A stretch of 64,000 bases of DNA from Desulfurobacterium atlanticum (lineage in GTDB: Bacteria > Aquificota > Aquificia > Desulfurobacteriales > Desulfurobacteriaceae): assembly GCF_900188395.1 (NCBI RefSeq), contig NZ_FZOB01000001.1:1-64000 (forward strand), written 5' to 3'. Below are positions 19,418 through 28,024 of this stretch, piece after piece (the stretch's first letter is position 1; the number at the start of each line of letters is the position of its first letter). The notes under the pieces are model-generated. The model was not told the DNA's origin. It searched no databases and was given only the letters and a program-made list of their open reading frames with translations. A program made the translations under genes and the position numbers.

Positions 19418-20234
19418 CAGAAAGCAGGCACTTTCTTTTGGTTCCTATCTTGCGAAAATTTTATACACAAAAACGAGGGCAAAAAGAGTTTCGGAAGAAA
19501 ACCTGAAATTTGTAGGATTTGACATTTCCATAGGAGAAAAAGCGTTTGAAAATTTTGTTAGATGCAGTGTTGATTTTTTAAGGTCTGAAAAATATTCTTT
19601 TGAATTTCTAGATTCAATTTTCTCCTTAAGAGAGGAAAGTACTGTATCAATTGAAGAGCTTAATTCTCTTAACGGAGGAATTTTACTGACAGCTCATATA
19701 GGAAATTGGGAGCTTTTAGGCGGATGGTTTTCCCGTGTAAGTGGCGGTAGGCTTTCTGTGGTGGCAAAACCAATGAGAAACAGAAAAGTTGATAGCTTGA
19801 TAAACAGAATAAGAAGTCATCTTGGGGTTAAAGTCATTCCTACGGGAAAGCCGATTGAGATTTTAAAGGATTTAAAAAAAGGAAAGTTTGTGGCTATTCT
19901 TCTTGACCAGAGACCGACAGAGAAGGAAGGGGTGTTGCTTAAATTTTTGGGAAGAGATACATATGTGAACAAAGGAGCAGCTATTTTAAGCCTTAAAACT
20001 GGAAAACCTGTTATTCCGGCTTTTTGTTATGTGGAAGGAGAGAGATACTCTTTTGAAATTCACAAACCTATCTATCCTGAAGGAAAAACAGTGGAGGAGT
20101 TGACATCCATTTATTCTTTCTGGATAGAGAGAGCTGTAAGAAAAAAACCTGAACAATGGTTCTGGATTCACCGTAGATGGAAAAATTCACCGGAGTTTAA
20201 AAGATGGAAAGAGAGCTGCCAGTTGTCATCCTGA
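19341..20234 (+). CDS. lpxL: Lipid A late acyltransferase
   Basis: A 297-residue LpxL/HtrB-family acyltransferase that adds secondary acyl chains to Kdo2-lipid IVA. It carries the HxxxxE catalytic motif as HIGNWELLGG and the downstream DQRP block (ILLDQRPTEKEG). ATG 19341 is chosen because GAGG stands six bases before it; upstream ATGs at 19317 and 19329 lack a good site. It overlaps lpxK at one end and miaA by 31 nt at the other. LpxL versus LpxM specificity cannot be read off. Confidence 0.87.
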   Translation: MKKSLSYQMEYLFLNLLKEGFLKRVSRKQALSFGSYLAKILYTKTRAKRVSEENLKFVGFDISIGEKAFENFVRCSVDFLRSEKYSFEFLDSIFSLREESTVSIEELNSLNGGILLTAHIGNWELLGGWFSRVSGGRLSVVAKPMRNRKVDSLINRIRSHLGVKVIPTGKPIEILKDLKKGKFVAILLDQRPTEKEGVLLKFLGRDTYVNKGAAILSLKTGKPVIPAFCYVEGERYSFEIHKPIYPEGKTVEELTSIYSFWIERAVRKKPEQWFWIHRRWKNSPEFKRWKESCQLSS

Positions 20235-21127
20235 CAGGTCCTACAGCTACGGGAAAAACCGATTTCTCAATAAAACTTGCTAAAGAAATAGATGCTGAAA
20301 TTATAAGTGCAGACTCTATGCAGGTGTATAAAGAACTTGATATCGGGACGGATAAAATATCTTATGAAGGGATGAAAGGGATTCCTCACCATCTGATAGA
20401 TATTGTTCCTCCAGATAGACCGTTTTCTGTTGCAGATTTTGTAAGAGAAGCAGATAAAGCTATAAAGGAGATAAGAGAGAGGGGTAAGATTCCGCTTGTT
20501 GTAGGCGGAACAGGTTTTTACATAAGGAGTCTCATTTACGGTCTTCCTGAACTGCCGCCTAAGGATGAGAATTTGCGAAAAGAGCTTGAGAAAATTCCTT
20601 CAGAAAAACTGTATGATGAACTTAAGAGAGTTGACCCTTTGTATGCTTCAAGAATTTCTCCTGAAGACAGAAAAAGAATCATAAGAGCTATTGAGGTGTA
20701 TAAACTTACAGGGAAGCCTCTTTCTTCTTTTAAGGAGCCTGATACTCCAAGGTATAGGTTTGTCGGGTATTTTCTATACCGCAACAGGGATGAGCTTTAT
20801 AAAAGGATAGAAAATAGGGTTGATTCTCAGATAAAGAGAGGGCTTGTTGAGGAGGCGAAAAAACTACTTTCTTACGGAAGAGAGATAACCGCTTTTCAGG
20901 CTTTAGGGTATAAGGAGATGTTGCCTTATATAGAAGGGGAAGTTTCTCTTGAAGAAGTGGTAAGAGTGTTAAAGAGGAGAACAAAACAGTTTGCAAAAAG
21001 GCAGTTTACATGGTTTAGAAAGGAGAAAGGTTTTAAGTGGCTAAATATGTCTCAAATTCCTGAAGAAGATATTATTAATATGATAAAGGAAGATATTAAA
21101 AAGGGGGTAAGGCTATGCAGCCGATGA
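20204..21127 (+). CDS. miaA: tRNA dimethylallyltransferase
   Basis: MiaA transfers a dimethylallyl group to N6 of A37 in tRNAs reading U-initial codons. The 307-residue protein has P-loop GPTATGKTD, the SADSMQVYKELDIGTDK block, GGTGFYI and the QALGYKEM motif. It starts inside lpxL and overlaps hfq by 13 nt. The miaA-hfq-hflX order is the same as in gammaproteobacteria. Confidence 0.95.
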   Translation: MERELPVVILTGPTATGKTDFSIKLAKEIDAEIISADSMQVYKELDIGTDKISYEGMKGIPHHLIDIVPPDRPFSVADFVREADKAIKEIRERGKIPLVVGGTGFYIRSLIYGLPELPPKDENLRKELEKIPSEKLYDELKRVDPLYASRISPEDRKRIIRAIEVYKLTGKPLSSFKEPDTPRYRFVGYFLYRNRDELYKRIENRVDSQIKRGLVEEAKKLLSYGREITAFQALGYKEMLPYIEGEVSLEEVVRVLKRRTKQFAKRQFTWFRKEKGFKWLNMSQIPEEDIINMIKEDIKKGVRLCSR

Positions 21128-21354
21128 AGGTGCAGGATGCTTTCTTGAATAAACTAAGGAAAGAGAAAATCCCTGTAAACATTTTTTTAACAAAGGGAAT
21201 AAAACTTCAGGGTATTGTAGTTTTTTTTGACCAGTTTACCATTATTCTTGAAAATGAAGATACACAACAACTTGTTTATAAGCATTCCATAGCAACTATA
21301 GTTCCTTTAAAACCGATAAAGATTTTTGTTTACGGGGAGGAAAATTCTGATTAA
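21115..21354 (+). CDS. hfq: RNA chaperone Hfq
   Basis: Hfq forms a hexameric Sm ring that helps small RNAs pair with mRNAs. The 79-residue protein has the Sm1 pattern (Q-D-x-F-L-N-x-L-R-K-E-K-I-P-V) and the Sm2 motif YKHSIATI, with alanine where YKHAIST-type proteins have serine. The C-terminal tail is very short. A GGGGG-rich ribosome site precedes ATG 21115; ATG 21124 is a second option. It sits between miaA and hflX. Confidence 0.93.
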   Translation: MQPMKVQDAFLNKLRKEKIPVNIFLTKGIKLQGIVVFFDQFTIILENEDTQQLVYKHSIATIVPLKPIKIFVYGEENSD

Positions 21355-22435
21355 AAAGGTTATTCTCCTCGGAGTGTTGAAGGATAGAGAAGAGATAGAT
21401 GTTAATGAGATGAAAGGTCTTGTTGAAGCTCTTGGCGGTGAAGTTGTTGGCCTGGTTTTTCAAAAGAGGAAAAGTCTTCATCCTGCAACCTATATAGGGA
21501 AAGGAAAACTTGAAGAAGTAAAAAGGTTGGCAGACTATAGAGGAGCTGATGCTGTTGTTGTTTATCACAATATTTCTTCTTCACAGATAAGAAATATTGA
21601 AAGGATAACAGGGCTTCAGGTTCTTGACCGCTCCGAAATCATAATAGAGATTTTTGCAAGAAGGGCAAAGACAAAAGAGGCAAAGGTTCAGGTTGAGCTT
21701 GCAAAATGTTATCACCTTCTTTCTCGATTACGGGGGAAGGGTAAAGAGCTTTCAAGGCTTGGTGGCGGAATAGGGACCAGAGGCCCCGGGGAGAAAAAAG
21801 TAGAAATTGATTTAAGGGCTATCCGCAGGAAAATGTATAAGCTTCAAAAAGAGATAGAAAAATTTTCAAAGAGAAAGAAACTTGTTCTGGATAGCAGGAA
21901 AAAGAAAGGTTTTGTCACTGTTGCAGTTACTGGATATACAAATGTTGGTAAGTCAACACTGGTAAGAAAACTTACAGGGGAGGACATTTTTATAAAAGAT
22001 ATGCCCTTTGCTACCCTTGATACAAGGACAGGTTCTATTTACCTTAAAAATGCAGGAAAAAAAGCGCTTATAACAGATACCGTTGGGTTTATAAAGGATA
22101 TACCTCATGAGCTTATAGCTTCATTTAAAGCTACACTTCAAGAGGTGGCAGAGGCAGATATAGTTGTGGTTGTATATGATGTGACATCACCTTCTTTGAA
22201 AGAGGAATCTGAAACCGTTGAAAAGATACTTTCAGAGCTTGGCGCTTCTAAAAAGCCCCGTATAACGGTGATTAATAAAATTGATAAAACTTCTCTTAAT
22301 AGAGATGAGATTATGGTTGATGTGGCGGGGCATATTAAAAATTTTGAAAACCCTGTATTTTTATCGGCGGTTTCAGGAGAAGGGATGGATGAATTTTTTG
22401 AAAAACTTGAATATGTTGTTTCATCTTTCTTTTAG
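21347..22435 (+). CDS. hflX: Ribosome-associated GTPase HflX
   Basis: HflX splits stalled or hibernating 70S ribosomes. The roughly 362-residue protein shows the N-terminal HflX domain (PATYIGKGK, FARRAKTKEAK), the GGGIGTRGPGEKK linker, and G motifs GYTNVGKST, DTVGFIKDIP and NKID. The start is unusual: a strong GGGGAGG at 21334-21340 points to CTG 21347 (or ATT 21344/21350), while the only standard upstream start, TTG 21326, lies before that ribosome site and has none of its own. The start here is therefore a reasoned guess. Confidence 0.9.
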   Translation: MIKKVILLGVLKDREEIDVNEMKGLVEALGGEVVGLVFQKRKSLHPATYIGKGKLEEVKRLADYRGADAVVVYHNISSSQIRNIERITGLQVLDRSEIIIEIFARRAKTKEAKVQVELAKCYHLLSRLRGKGKELSRLGGGIGTRGPGEKKVEIDLRAIRRKMYKLQKEIEKFSKRKKLVLDSRKKKGFVTVAVTGYTNVGKSTLVRKLTGEDIFIKDMPFATLDTRTGSIYLKNAGKKALITDTVGFIKDIPHELIASFKATLQEVAEADIVVVVYDVTSPSLKEESETVEKILSELGASKKPRITVINKIDKTSLNRDEIMVDVAGHIKNFENPVFLSAVSGEGMDEFFEKLEYVVSSFF

Positions 22436-22822
22436 GGCTTTATTCCAATTCTCTCTTATACTATCTCTTATTTCCATGTAATCTTTTCCTTCGTTGAAGG
22501 CTCTTTCTATCGCTCTGGAAAACACTTTTTCGTAGAATTCCTCTCCCATCCTTTTAACTATTTTTTCATCAAACTCGGACGGCGTTGCCATTTTTCTCCA
22601 CCATGGTGTTCCTTCCTTTTTCTCTATGTATTCTTTTGTTGCTCCCCGGTATTTTGTTTTATGTCCATAAAATTTTCTTGCGGCTACAACTTCGGCTACT
22701 GCAAGACCGTATGATTTGGCTTCTTCTGGAGAAAGTCCCAGTTCTTTTATGCCTTTTAATCGGTTCCATTCTGCGAAGACATCAAATCTTCTTATGGGAG
22801 CTTTTGGTTTTATTTTGTCCAT
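22421..22822 (-). CDS. Conserved-looking protein of unknown function
   Basis: A 133-residue soluble protein that I do not recognise. The ATG at 22822 has a strong AAGGAGG six bases upstream, so it is a genuine gene. The sequence is charged, with likely helices, a middle segment T-P-W-W-R-K-M, and a C-terminal helix (Y-M-E-I-R-D-S-I-R-E-N-W). There is no signal peptide, membrane helix or metal motif. It is convergent with hflX, overlapping its last 15 bases, and divergent from ybaB. Confidence 0.75.
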   Translation of the reverse strand: MDKIKPKAPIRRFDVFAEWNRLKGIKELGLSPEEAKSYGLAVAEVVAARKFYGHKTKYRGATKEYIEKKEGTPWWRKMATPSEFDEKIVKRMGEEFYEKVFSRAIERAFNEGKDYMEIRDSIRENWNKALKER

Positions 22823-22936
22823 TTTGTTCCTCCTTAGTGAATTTATGTTCATTTTAACTTTTGTTCCCTCTTGTTTAATTTTTACAAATTTTTTACAATT
22901 AAGCTACACTATTATGAAGTTTATTTGGAGGATTTA

Positions 22937-23260
22937 ATGTTTAAAGGTGGTATGGGAAATATGGGAAATCTTATGAAAATGGCAAAACAGCTTCAGAAAG
23001 AGGCTGAAAATTTGAAAAAAGAGATTGAAGAGATGGAGTTTACAGGTTCTGCCGGTGGAGCTGTTGAGGTTGTTGTTAAAGGAGATGGAAAACTTGTAAG
23101 TGTTAAGATTTCTCCTGAAGTTGCAAAGGATGATGTGGAAATGCTTGAAGATATGATTGTTGTTGCAGCCAATCAGGCTATAGATAAGGCGAATAAAAAA
23201 ATGGAAGAGGAGATGAAAAAGATAACAGGTGGGCTTGGAAATCTTGGAGGCCTGTTTTGA
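22937..23260 (+). CDS. YbaB/EbfC nucleoid-associated protein
   Basis: A 107-residue DNA-binding protein of the YbaB/EbfC family, which binds as a dimer and coats DNA. Family features are the glycine/methionine-rich ends, the MKMAKQLQKEAENL helix, and V-K-G-D-G-K-L-V-S-V-K-I-S-P-E. ATG 22937 follows TTTGGAGG. The longer in-frame upstream start lacks a ribosome site. It overlaps recR, its usual partner gene, by 4 nt. Confidence 0.9.
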   Translation: MFKGGMGNMGNLMKMAKQLQKEAENLKKEIEEMEFTGSAGGAVEVVVKGDGKLVSVKISPEVAKDDVEMLEDMIVVAANQAIDKANKKMEEEMKKITGGLGNLGGLF

Positions 23261-23862
23261 TATATCCTGAAACTCTTGAAATAGTAATTGATTTTCTTTC
23301 TTCTGTATCTGGTATAAGTGAGAGGGCAGCAGAAAGGGCAGTTTTATCTCTGGCAAAACTTCCGGGTAATGAGCGGATAAGGGTAATAAACGCTTTAAAG
23401 GAGATAGATACTATAAAATCCTGCTCAAAATGCGGTCTTCCAACTGTTGAAACCTTATGCCCTATATGTGCTTCAGAAGAGAGAGATAAAACTGTTGTAT
23501 GTGTTGTTGAACAGCCAAGGGATGCTGTTTCTATAGAGAAACTTGGTAAGTATAAAGGAGTTTATCACGTTCTTGGAGGTCTCATTTCTCCACTTGAAAA
23601 TATTGGTCCGGAAGATTTAAGAATAAAGGAGCTCTTTCAAAGGTTAAAAACAGAAGGTGTAAAAGAGATAATAATTGCCCTTAATCCGACGGTTGAGGGT
23701 GAAGCAACAGCAAAGTTTCTGATTGATAGAATTAGGGATAAACACATTAAAATATATCGTATAGCCTATGGGATTCCCTACGGCGGTACAATAGATATGG
23801 CTGATGAGTTAACTTTAAAACGTTCCTTTGAAGATATGAAACTTTTAACTGGAGGAGACTGA
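23257..23862 (+). CDS. recR: Recombination mediator RecR
   Basis: RecR with RecO/RecF loads RecA at gaps. The 201-residue protein has the N-terminal helix-hairpin-helix (SSVSGISERAAERAVL), the zinc motif C-x2-C...C-x2-C (CSKCGLPTVETLCPIC), and a Toprim domain (VVCVVEQPRD, ALNPTVEGEAT). The start TTG 23257 overlaps the ybaB stop. It is followed without a gap by the pyruvate oxidoreductase genes, so these functions share an operon. Confidence 0.95.
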   Translation: MIYPETLEIVIDFLSSVSGISERAAERAVLSLAKLPGNERIRVINALKEIDTIKSCSKCGLPTVETLCPICASEERDKTVVCVVEQPRDAVSIEKLGKYKGVYHVLGGLISPLENIGPEDLRIKELFQRLKTEGVKEIIIALNPTVEGEATAKFLIDRIRDKHIKIYRIAYGIPYGGTIDMADELTLKRSFEDMKLLTGGD

Positions 23863-24428
23863 TGATAGAGATCAGATGGCATGCCAGAGGCGGCCAGGGA
23901 GCTGTTACCGCTTCTAAAATTCTTGCAAGTTCTGCTATAAGGGAAGGAAAGTACGCTCAGAGTGCTCCAGATTATGGTGCTGAAAGGGCAGGAGCTCCTT
24001 TAAGAAGTTTTAACAGGGTTTCAGAGGAGCCGATAACACTGCACTGTCTTGTTTTACATCCGGACATTGTGGTTGTGGTTGATCCGACTCTTCTTAAAAC
24101 TGTTCCTATTCTTGAAGGAACTGATGAGAATGCAATTCTTGTTGTAAATACTGATAAATCACCAGCACAGCTTAGAGAGTATCTTGGTGTGGAAGGTAGA
24201 AAAATTTATACAGTTAATGCTTCTCAGATAGCTATGGAGGAGCTTAAAAAGCCTCTTATGAATATTCCTATGCTTGGTGCACTTGTTAAAGTTATAGAGG
24301 ACCTTGTTTCTCTTGAGAGTGTGGAAGAGGACATAAAGGCAACATTTGGCAAAAAGATAACTCAAGAGCTTCTTAATGCAAACTTAAAAGCTCTTGACAG
24401 AGCTTATAGGGAGGTAAAGGGCGAATGA
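23862..24428 (+). CDS. porC: Pyruvate:ferredoxin oxidoreductase gamma subunit
   Basis: The gamma subunit of a four-subunit 2-oxoacid:ferredoxin oxidoreductase. It shows the typical RWHARGGQGAVTASKIL start and APDYGAERAGAPLRSFNR. The 188-residue size is normal. It overlaps recR by one base and porD by 4. In an autotroph with the reductive TCA cycle the enzyme carboxylates acetyl-CoA to pyruvate with reduced ferredoxin. Confidence 0.92.
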   Translation: MIEIRWHARGGQGAVTASKILASSAIREGKYAQSAPDYGAERAGAPLRSFNRVSEEPITLHCLVLHPDIVVVVDPTLLKTVPILEGTDENAILVVNTDKSPAQLREYLGVEGRKIYTVNASQIAMEELKKPLMNIPMLGALVKVIEDLVSLESVEEDIKATFGKKITQELLNANLKALDRAYREVKGE

Positions 24429-24739
24429 AAGGATGGAAGGATTTAGAAATAGGAGCTGTTATAACAAATCCTGGCTCAAGTGCAGAGTATAAAACAGGTG
24501 AGTGGCGTGCCTGGAGGCCGGTGTTTCAAAGGGAAAACTGTATAGACTGTATGATATGTTGGGTTTTCTGTCCTGACAGTTCAATAATTGTAGAAGATAA
24601 AAAAGTTGTCGGAATTGACTATGAGCACTGTAAAGGTTGCGGTATATGTGCTTTTGAGTGTCCAAAAAGTAAAGGTGATGATGAATCAAAAAAGGCACTT
24701 GTTATGAAACCGGAATATCTGTTTCGTGAGGAGGATTGA
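24425..24739 (+). CDS. porD: Pyruvate:ferredoxin oxidoreductase delta (ferredoxin) subunit
   Basis: A 104-residue 2[4Fe-4S] subunit with CIDCMICWVFCP and CKGCGICAFECP. It conducts electrons between the TPP site and ferredoxin. The N-terminal stretch WKDLEIGAVITNPGSS is characteristic of PorD. Translationally coupled to porC by a 4-nt overlap. Confidence 0.92.
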   Translation: MKGWKDLEIGAVITNPGSSAEYKTGEWRAWRPVFQRENCIDCMICWVFCPDSSIIVEDKKVVGIDYEHCKGCGICAFECPKSKGDDESKKALVMKPEYLFREED

Positions 24740-24741
24740 TT

Positions 24742-25947
24742 ATGGCAGTTACAATAATAAAAGAGAGAAAGATGGTTCCGTACTCCGGAAATATGGCAGC
24801 AGCAGAAGCTCTAAGGCAGATTAATCCTGATGTTGTTGCTGCTTATCCAATTACACCTCAGACTGAAATAATGCACTTTTTTGCCGACTTTGTAGCTAAC
24901 GGGCTTGTTGATACAGAACTTATGACAGTTGAGAGTGAACACAGTGCTCTTTCGGCAGCTGTTGGTGCAGCGGCGGCTGGTGCAAGAGCGATGACAGCAA
25001 CAGCTGGTCCAGGTCTTGCTCTTATGTGGGAAATTCTCGGTGTTGCTTCTGGAATGAGGCTTCCCATAGTTATTGCTGTTGTTAACAGGGCTCTTTCTGC
25101 CCCGATAAACATTCACGGTGATCATTCCGATATGATGGGAGCAAGGGATCAAGGATGTATTATGCTTTTTTCGGAAAATGCAGAGGAAGAGTATGACAAT
25201 ATGATTCAGGCTATTAAAATAGCTGAAGATGAAAGAGTGCGTCTTCCGGTAATGGTGGGAATGGATGGTTTTATTATTTCTCACTCAATTGAAAATGTTT
25301 CCCTTTTAACCGATGATGAGGTGAGAGAGTTTATTGGAACTCAGAAGATGATGAACTCTCTTCTTGATGTTGACAATCCTGTGACTCACGGTGCTATTGC
25401 CATGTCAGATTCCTATATGGAGTTTAAGAGACAGCAGAGAGAAGCTATGATGAACGCTTATAAAGTAATTAGAGAAGTTGGTGAGGAATTTGCTGCTTTA
25501 AGGGGCAGGAAGTATGAACATATAGAAACTTATAAAACAGAGGATGCAGAATACATTCTCGTTGTTATGGGTTCTACTGCAGGTACAGCAAAATATGTGG
25601 CTGACAGGTTAAGAGAGAAAGGGGAAAAGGTTGGAATTATAAAGGTTAGAACGTTCAGGCCATTTCCTTACTACGATATTGCTGATGCTATAGAGGCATC
25701 AAATGCAAGGGCGATAGGGATTATGGATAGGGCCGAAACGTTTGGTGGATATTCAGGTCCTTTGTTTGAAGAAGTTTGCACGGCACTTTATACAAGGGGT
25801 AAAATTTATCCTGTAACAGGAATAATTTATGGTCTTGGTGGAAGGGACTGTAATATCAATCATATAGAAGAAGCTTTTGATGTTGTTAAAAAGAAAGCTG
25901 CAGGTATTGAAGTTCCACCTGTAACTTATCTTAATTTAAAAGCTTAA
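24742..25947 (+). CDS. porA: Pyruvate:ferredoxin oxidoreductase alpha subunit
   Basis: The 401-residue alpha subunit with the domain I motif AAYPITPQTEIMHFFAD, the VESEHSALSAAVGAAAAGAR segment, TATAGPGL, and a C-terminal domain with GSTAGTAKYVADRLREKG and VRTFRPFPYYDI. The N-G-N-M-A-A-A-E-A opening is as in archaeal and Aquificota enzymes. ATG 24742 follows GAGGAGG; an ATG six bases earlier overlaps that site. Forms an alpha-beta-gamma-delta complex with its neighbours. Confidence 0.93.
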   Translation: MAVTIIKERKMVPYSGNMAAAEALRQINPDVVAAYPITPQTEIMHFFADFVANGLVDTELMTVESEHSALSAAVGAAAAGARAMTATAGPGLALMWEILGVASGMRLPIVIAVVNRALSAPINIHGDHSDMMGARDQGCIMLFSENAEEEYDNMIQAIKIAEDERVRLPVMVGMDGFIISHSIENVSLLTDDEVREFIGTQKMMNSLLDVDNPVTHGAIAMSDSYMEFKRQQREAMMNAYKVIREVGEEFAALRGRKYEHIETYKTEDAEYILVVMGSTAGTAKYVADRLREKGEKVGIIKVRTFRPFPYYDIADAIEASNARAIGIMDRAETFGGYSGPLFEEVCTALYTRGKIYPVTGIIYGLGGRDCNINHIEEAFDVVKKKAAGIEVPPVTYLNLKA

Positions 25948-25958
25948 TGGAGGAAAAT

Positions 25959-26945
25959 ATGGCTCAGATATCAAATAAACCAAAGTTTGTTACAAAAGAT
26001 GAGATAAAAGTGCCACCTTTAAAGGAGCTTACCTCTTTAAGGGAAGGCATAGCACCGGGACATAGGCTCTGCACCGGTTGTGTAGCTGGAACTATTTTAA
26101 GACAGATGTTTATGGCGGCAGAAGCTGCAGGGTATACACTTATAATTGCAAATGCAACAGGATGTGTGGAGGTTTGTACTTCTATCTATCCTCATACATC
26201 GTGGAAAGTTCCCTGGATTCATAACGCTTTTGAAAATGCTGCAGCAACAATTACAGGTGCAGAAGCTGCTTACAAAGCTCTAAAGAAGAAAGGATTGCTT
26301 CCTTCCGATAAAAAAGTAAAATTTGTTGCTCTTGCAGGAGATGGAGGAACTTACGATATTGGCTTTCAATCTTTATCCGGTGCTTTTGAAAGGAATCACG
26401 ATTTTATCTATGTTTGTTATGACAACGAAGCTTACATGAATACAGGAATTCAGCGTTCAAGTGCCACTCCAAGATATGCTTCCACAGCCACTCAGCCTGC
26501 TGGAAAAGTGATTCCTGGAAAACCTCAACCGAAAAAGTGGATGCCAGAAATAGCTGCTGCTCATGGGATTCCTTATGTTGCCCAGCTTGCTCCTTCCCAT
26601 TTTAACGATTTTATGAAAAAATTCATTAAAGCTTTAAACACGAAAGGTCCTTCATACCTGAATATTTTCTGTACCTGCCCAAGAGGATGGAGGGCAAAAG
26701 AAGAAGAAGGTATTTTGATTTCAAAACTTGCAGTTGAAACAAACTATTGGCCCCTTTTTGAGGTTGAAGAAGGGAAGTGGAAAATAAATTATAAGCCTAA
26801 AAATAGAAAACCTGTGGTAGAATTTCTGAAAAAGCAGGGGAGATTTAAACATATGTTTAAACCCGGAAATGAGCATTTGATTGAAGAGCTTCAGAGAGAT
26901 GTTGATGCAAGATGGGAAAGATTGCTTAAACTTGAACAGTTGTAA
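25959..26945 (+). CDS. porB: Pyruvate:ferredoxin oxidoreductase beta subunit
   Basis: The TPP-binding subunit, 328 residues. The cluster cysteines begin in HRLCTGCVAG, ATGCVEVC continues the set, and the TPP/Mg motif runs GDGGTYDIGFQ to YDNEAYMNTGIQRS. ATG 25959 follows GGAGGAAAAT; the ATG at 25947 lies within that ribosome site and is rejected. Followed after 5 nt by mglB. Confidence 0.93.
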   Translation: MAQISNKPKFVTKDEIKVPPLKELTSLREGIAPGHRLCTGCVAGTILRQMFMAAEAAGYTLIIANATGCVEVCTSIYPHTSWKVPWIHNAFENAAATITGAEAAYKALKKKGLLPSDKKVKFVALAGDGGTYDIGFQSLSGAFERNHDFIYVCYDNEAYMNTGIQRSSATPRYASTATQPAGKVIPGKPQPKKWMPEIAAAHGIPYVAQLAPSHFNDFMKKFIKALNTKGPSYLNIFCTCPRGWRAKEEEGILISKLAVETNYWPLFEVEEGKWKINYKPKNRKPVVEFLKKQGRFKHMFKPGNEHLIEELQRDVDARWERLLKLEQL

Positions 26946-26950
26946 AGAGG

Positions 26951-27430
26951 GTGAAAGTGCTTAGTATAAGACCTGAAGAAGATAGAAAATTAAGAGAAAT
27001 ACTTACTGCTCTGTGTACTGAAAGTAAAGCAAAGGTTGTGTTTCTTATTGATAAGGCAGGTCAACTTATAAGCCGGAGTAATGCTCCGGCTTATACTTCA
27101 AACGATATTACGTTTGCATCTTTAACTGCTGGAAATGTGGCTGCTTCAGAGGCACTTTCAAAGCTTCTTGGAGATAAAACTTTGAATCACGCTTTTACAG
27201 AGACGGAAGATGAAGGTATATATATGTCTCTTATAAAGCAGAAACTAATTCTTGTTGTTATTTTTGAAAAGTATACGTCAAATCTTGGGATAATTAGAGT
27301 AAAACTTAAGAAGTATAAACCTCAGATTGAGGAGATTATAGAAAACATAGAGATGAAGTCGTCTAAAGAGAAAGAGCTTGGAAAAGAGATAGATATTGAA
27401 GATATTAACATAGATAATCTGTTTGAGTAA
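26951..27430 (+). CDS. mglB: MglB-like Roadblock/LC7 protein
   Basis: A 159-residue Roadblock/LC7-domain protein closely resembling Myxococcus MglB, the GTPase-activating partner of MglA that sets cell polarity and pilus placement. The core AKVVFLIDKAGQLIS and SLTAGNVAASEALSKLLG are near-identical in pattern. The C-terminal tail ends D-I-N-I-D-N-L-F-E, like the D-I-D-N-L-F tail through which MglB contacts MglA. Start GTG 26951 with AAAGAGG upstream. Paired with mglA 12 bases later, but placed in a pyruvate oxidoreductase operon. Confidence 0.88.
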   Translation: MKVLSIRPEEDRKLREILTALCTESKAKVVFLIDKAGQLISRSNAPAYTSNDITFASLTAGNVAASEALSKLLGDKTLNHAFTETEDEGIYMSLIKQKLILVVIFEKYTSNLGIIRVKLKKYKPQIEEIIENIEMKSSKEKELGKEIDIEDINIDNLFE

Positions 27431-27442
27431 ACGGAGATATCA

Positions 27443-28024
27443 ATGCCGCTGATAAATTTTGCTACTAAAGAGATAAACTGCAAAATAGTTTATTATGGTC
27501 CTGGGTTAAGCGGTAAAACTGCCAATATAAAGTGGATATACGATCATATAAGACCAGAAAGTAGAGGGGAGCTTATAACTCTTGCCACTGAAACAGAAAG
27601 AACCCTCTTCTTTGATTTTGTTCCTATTGAAGTTGCCAATGTTAAGGGATTTAAAGTCAGGTTTCATCTTTATACTACTCCCGGTCAAATTATTTATAAG
27701 GTCAGCAGAAAGCTTATTCTTAAAGGCGTTGATGGAATCGTTTTTGTTGCTGATTCTCAGGAAGAGAGGCACGATGCCAATCTTGATACTCTTGATGATA
27801 TGCTTGCCAATATGGAGGAGCTTGGAATAAGATTTGAAGATACTCCTTTAGTTTTTCAATATAATAAGCGGGATTTGCCCAATATTTTACCTGTTGAAGT
27901 TCTTAGAAGAGATTTAAATAGGTGGAACTGTCCTGACTTTGAGGCTATAGCTATTAAAGGTGTTGGTGTTATAGAGACTTTTAAAGAAATAACAAAACTG
28001 GTTGTCCAGAAACTAAGAAAATGA
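27443..28024 (+). CDS. mglA: MglA-like small Ras-type GTPase
   Basis: A 193-residue bacterial Ras-like GTPase. Features are the P-loop GPGLSGKT, switch region with TERTLFFDF, TTPGQ (Myxococcus has TVPGQ), RKLILKGVDGIVFVADSQ and NKRDLPN. Similarity to Myxococcus MglA runs the full length, including the N-terminal N-F-A-T-K-E-I-N-C-K-I-V-Y-Y. MglA-GTP marks the leading pole in gliding bacteria; in thermophiles its targets are poorly known. Pilus genes lie 24 kb downstream. It overlaps bioB by 4 nt. Confidence 0.93.
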   Translation: MPLINFATKEINCKIVYYGPGLSGKTANIKWIYDHIRPESRGELITLATETERTLFFDFVPIEVANVKGFKVRFHLYTTPGQIIYKVSRKLILKGVDGIVFVADSQEERHDANLDTLDDMLANMEELGIRFEDTPLVFQYNKRDLPNILPVEVLRRDLNRWNCPDFEAIAIKGVGVIETFKEITKLVVQKLRK

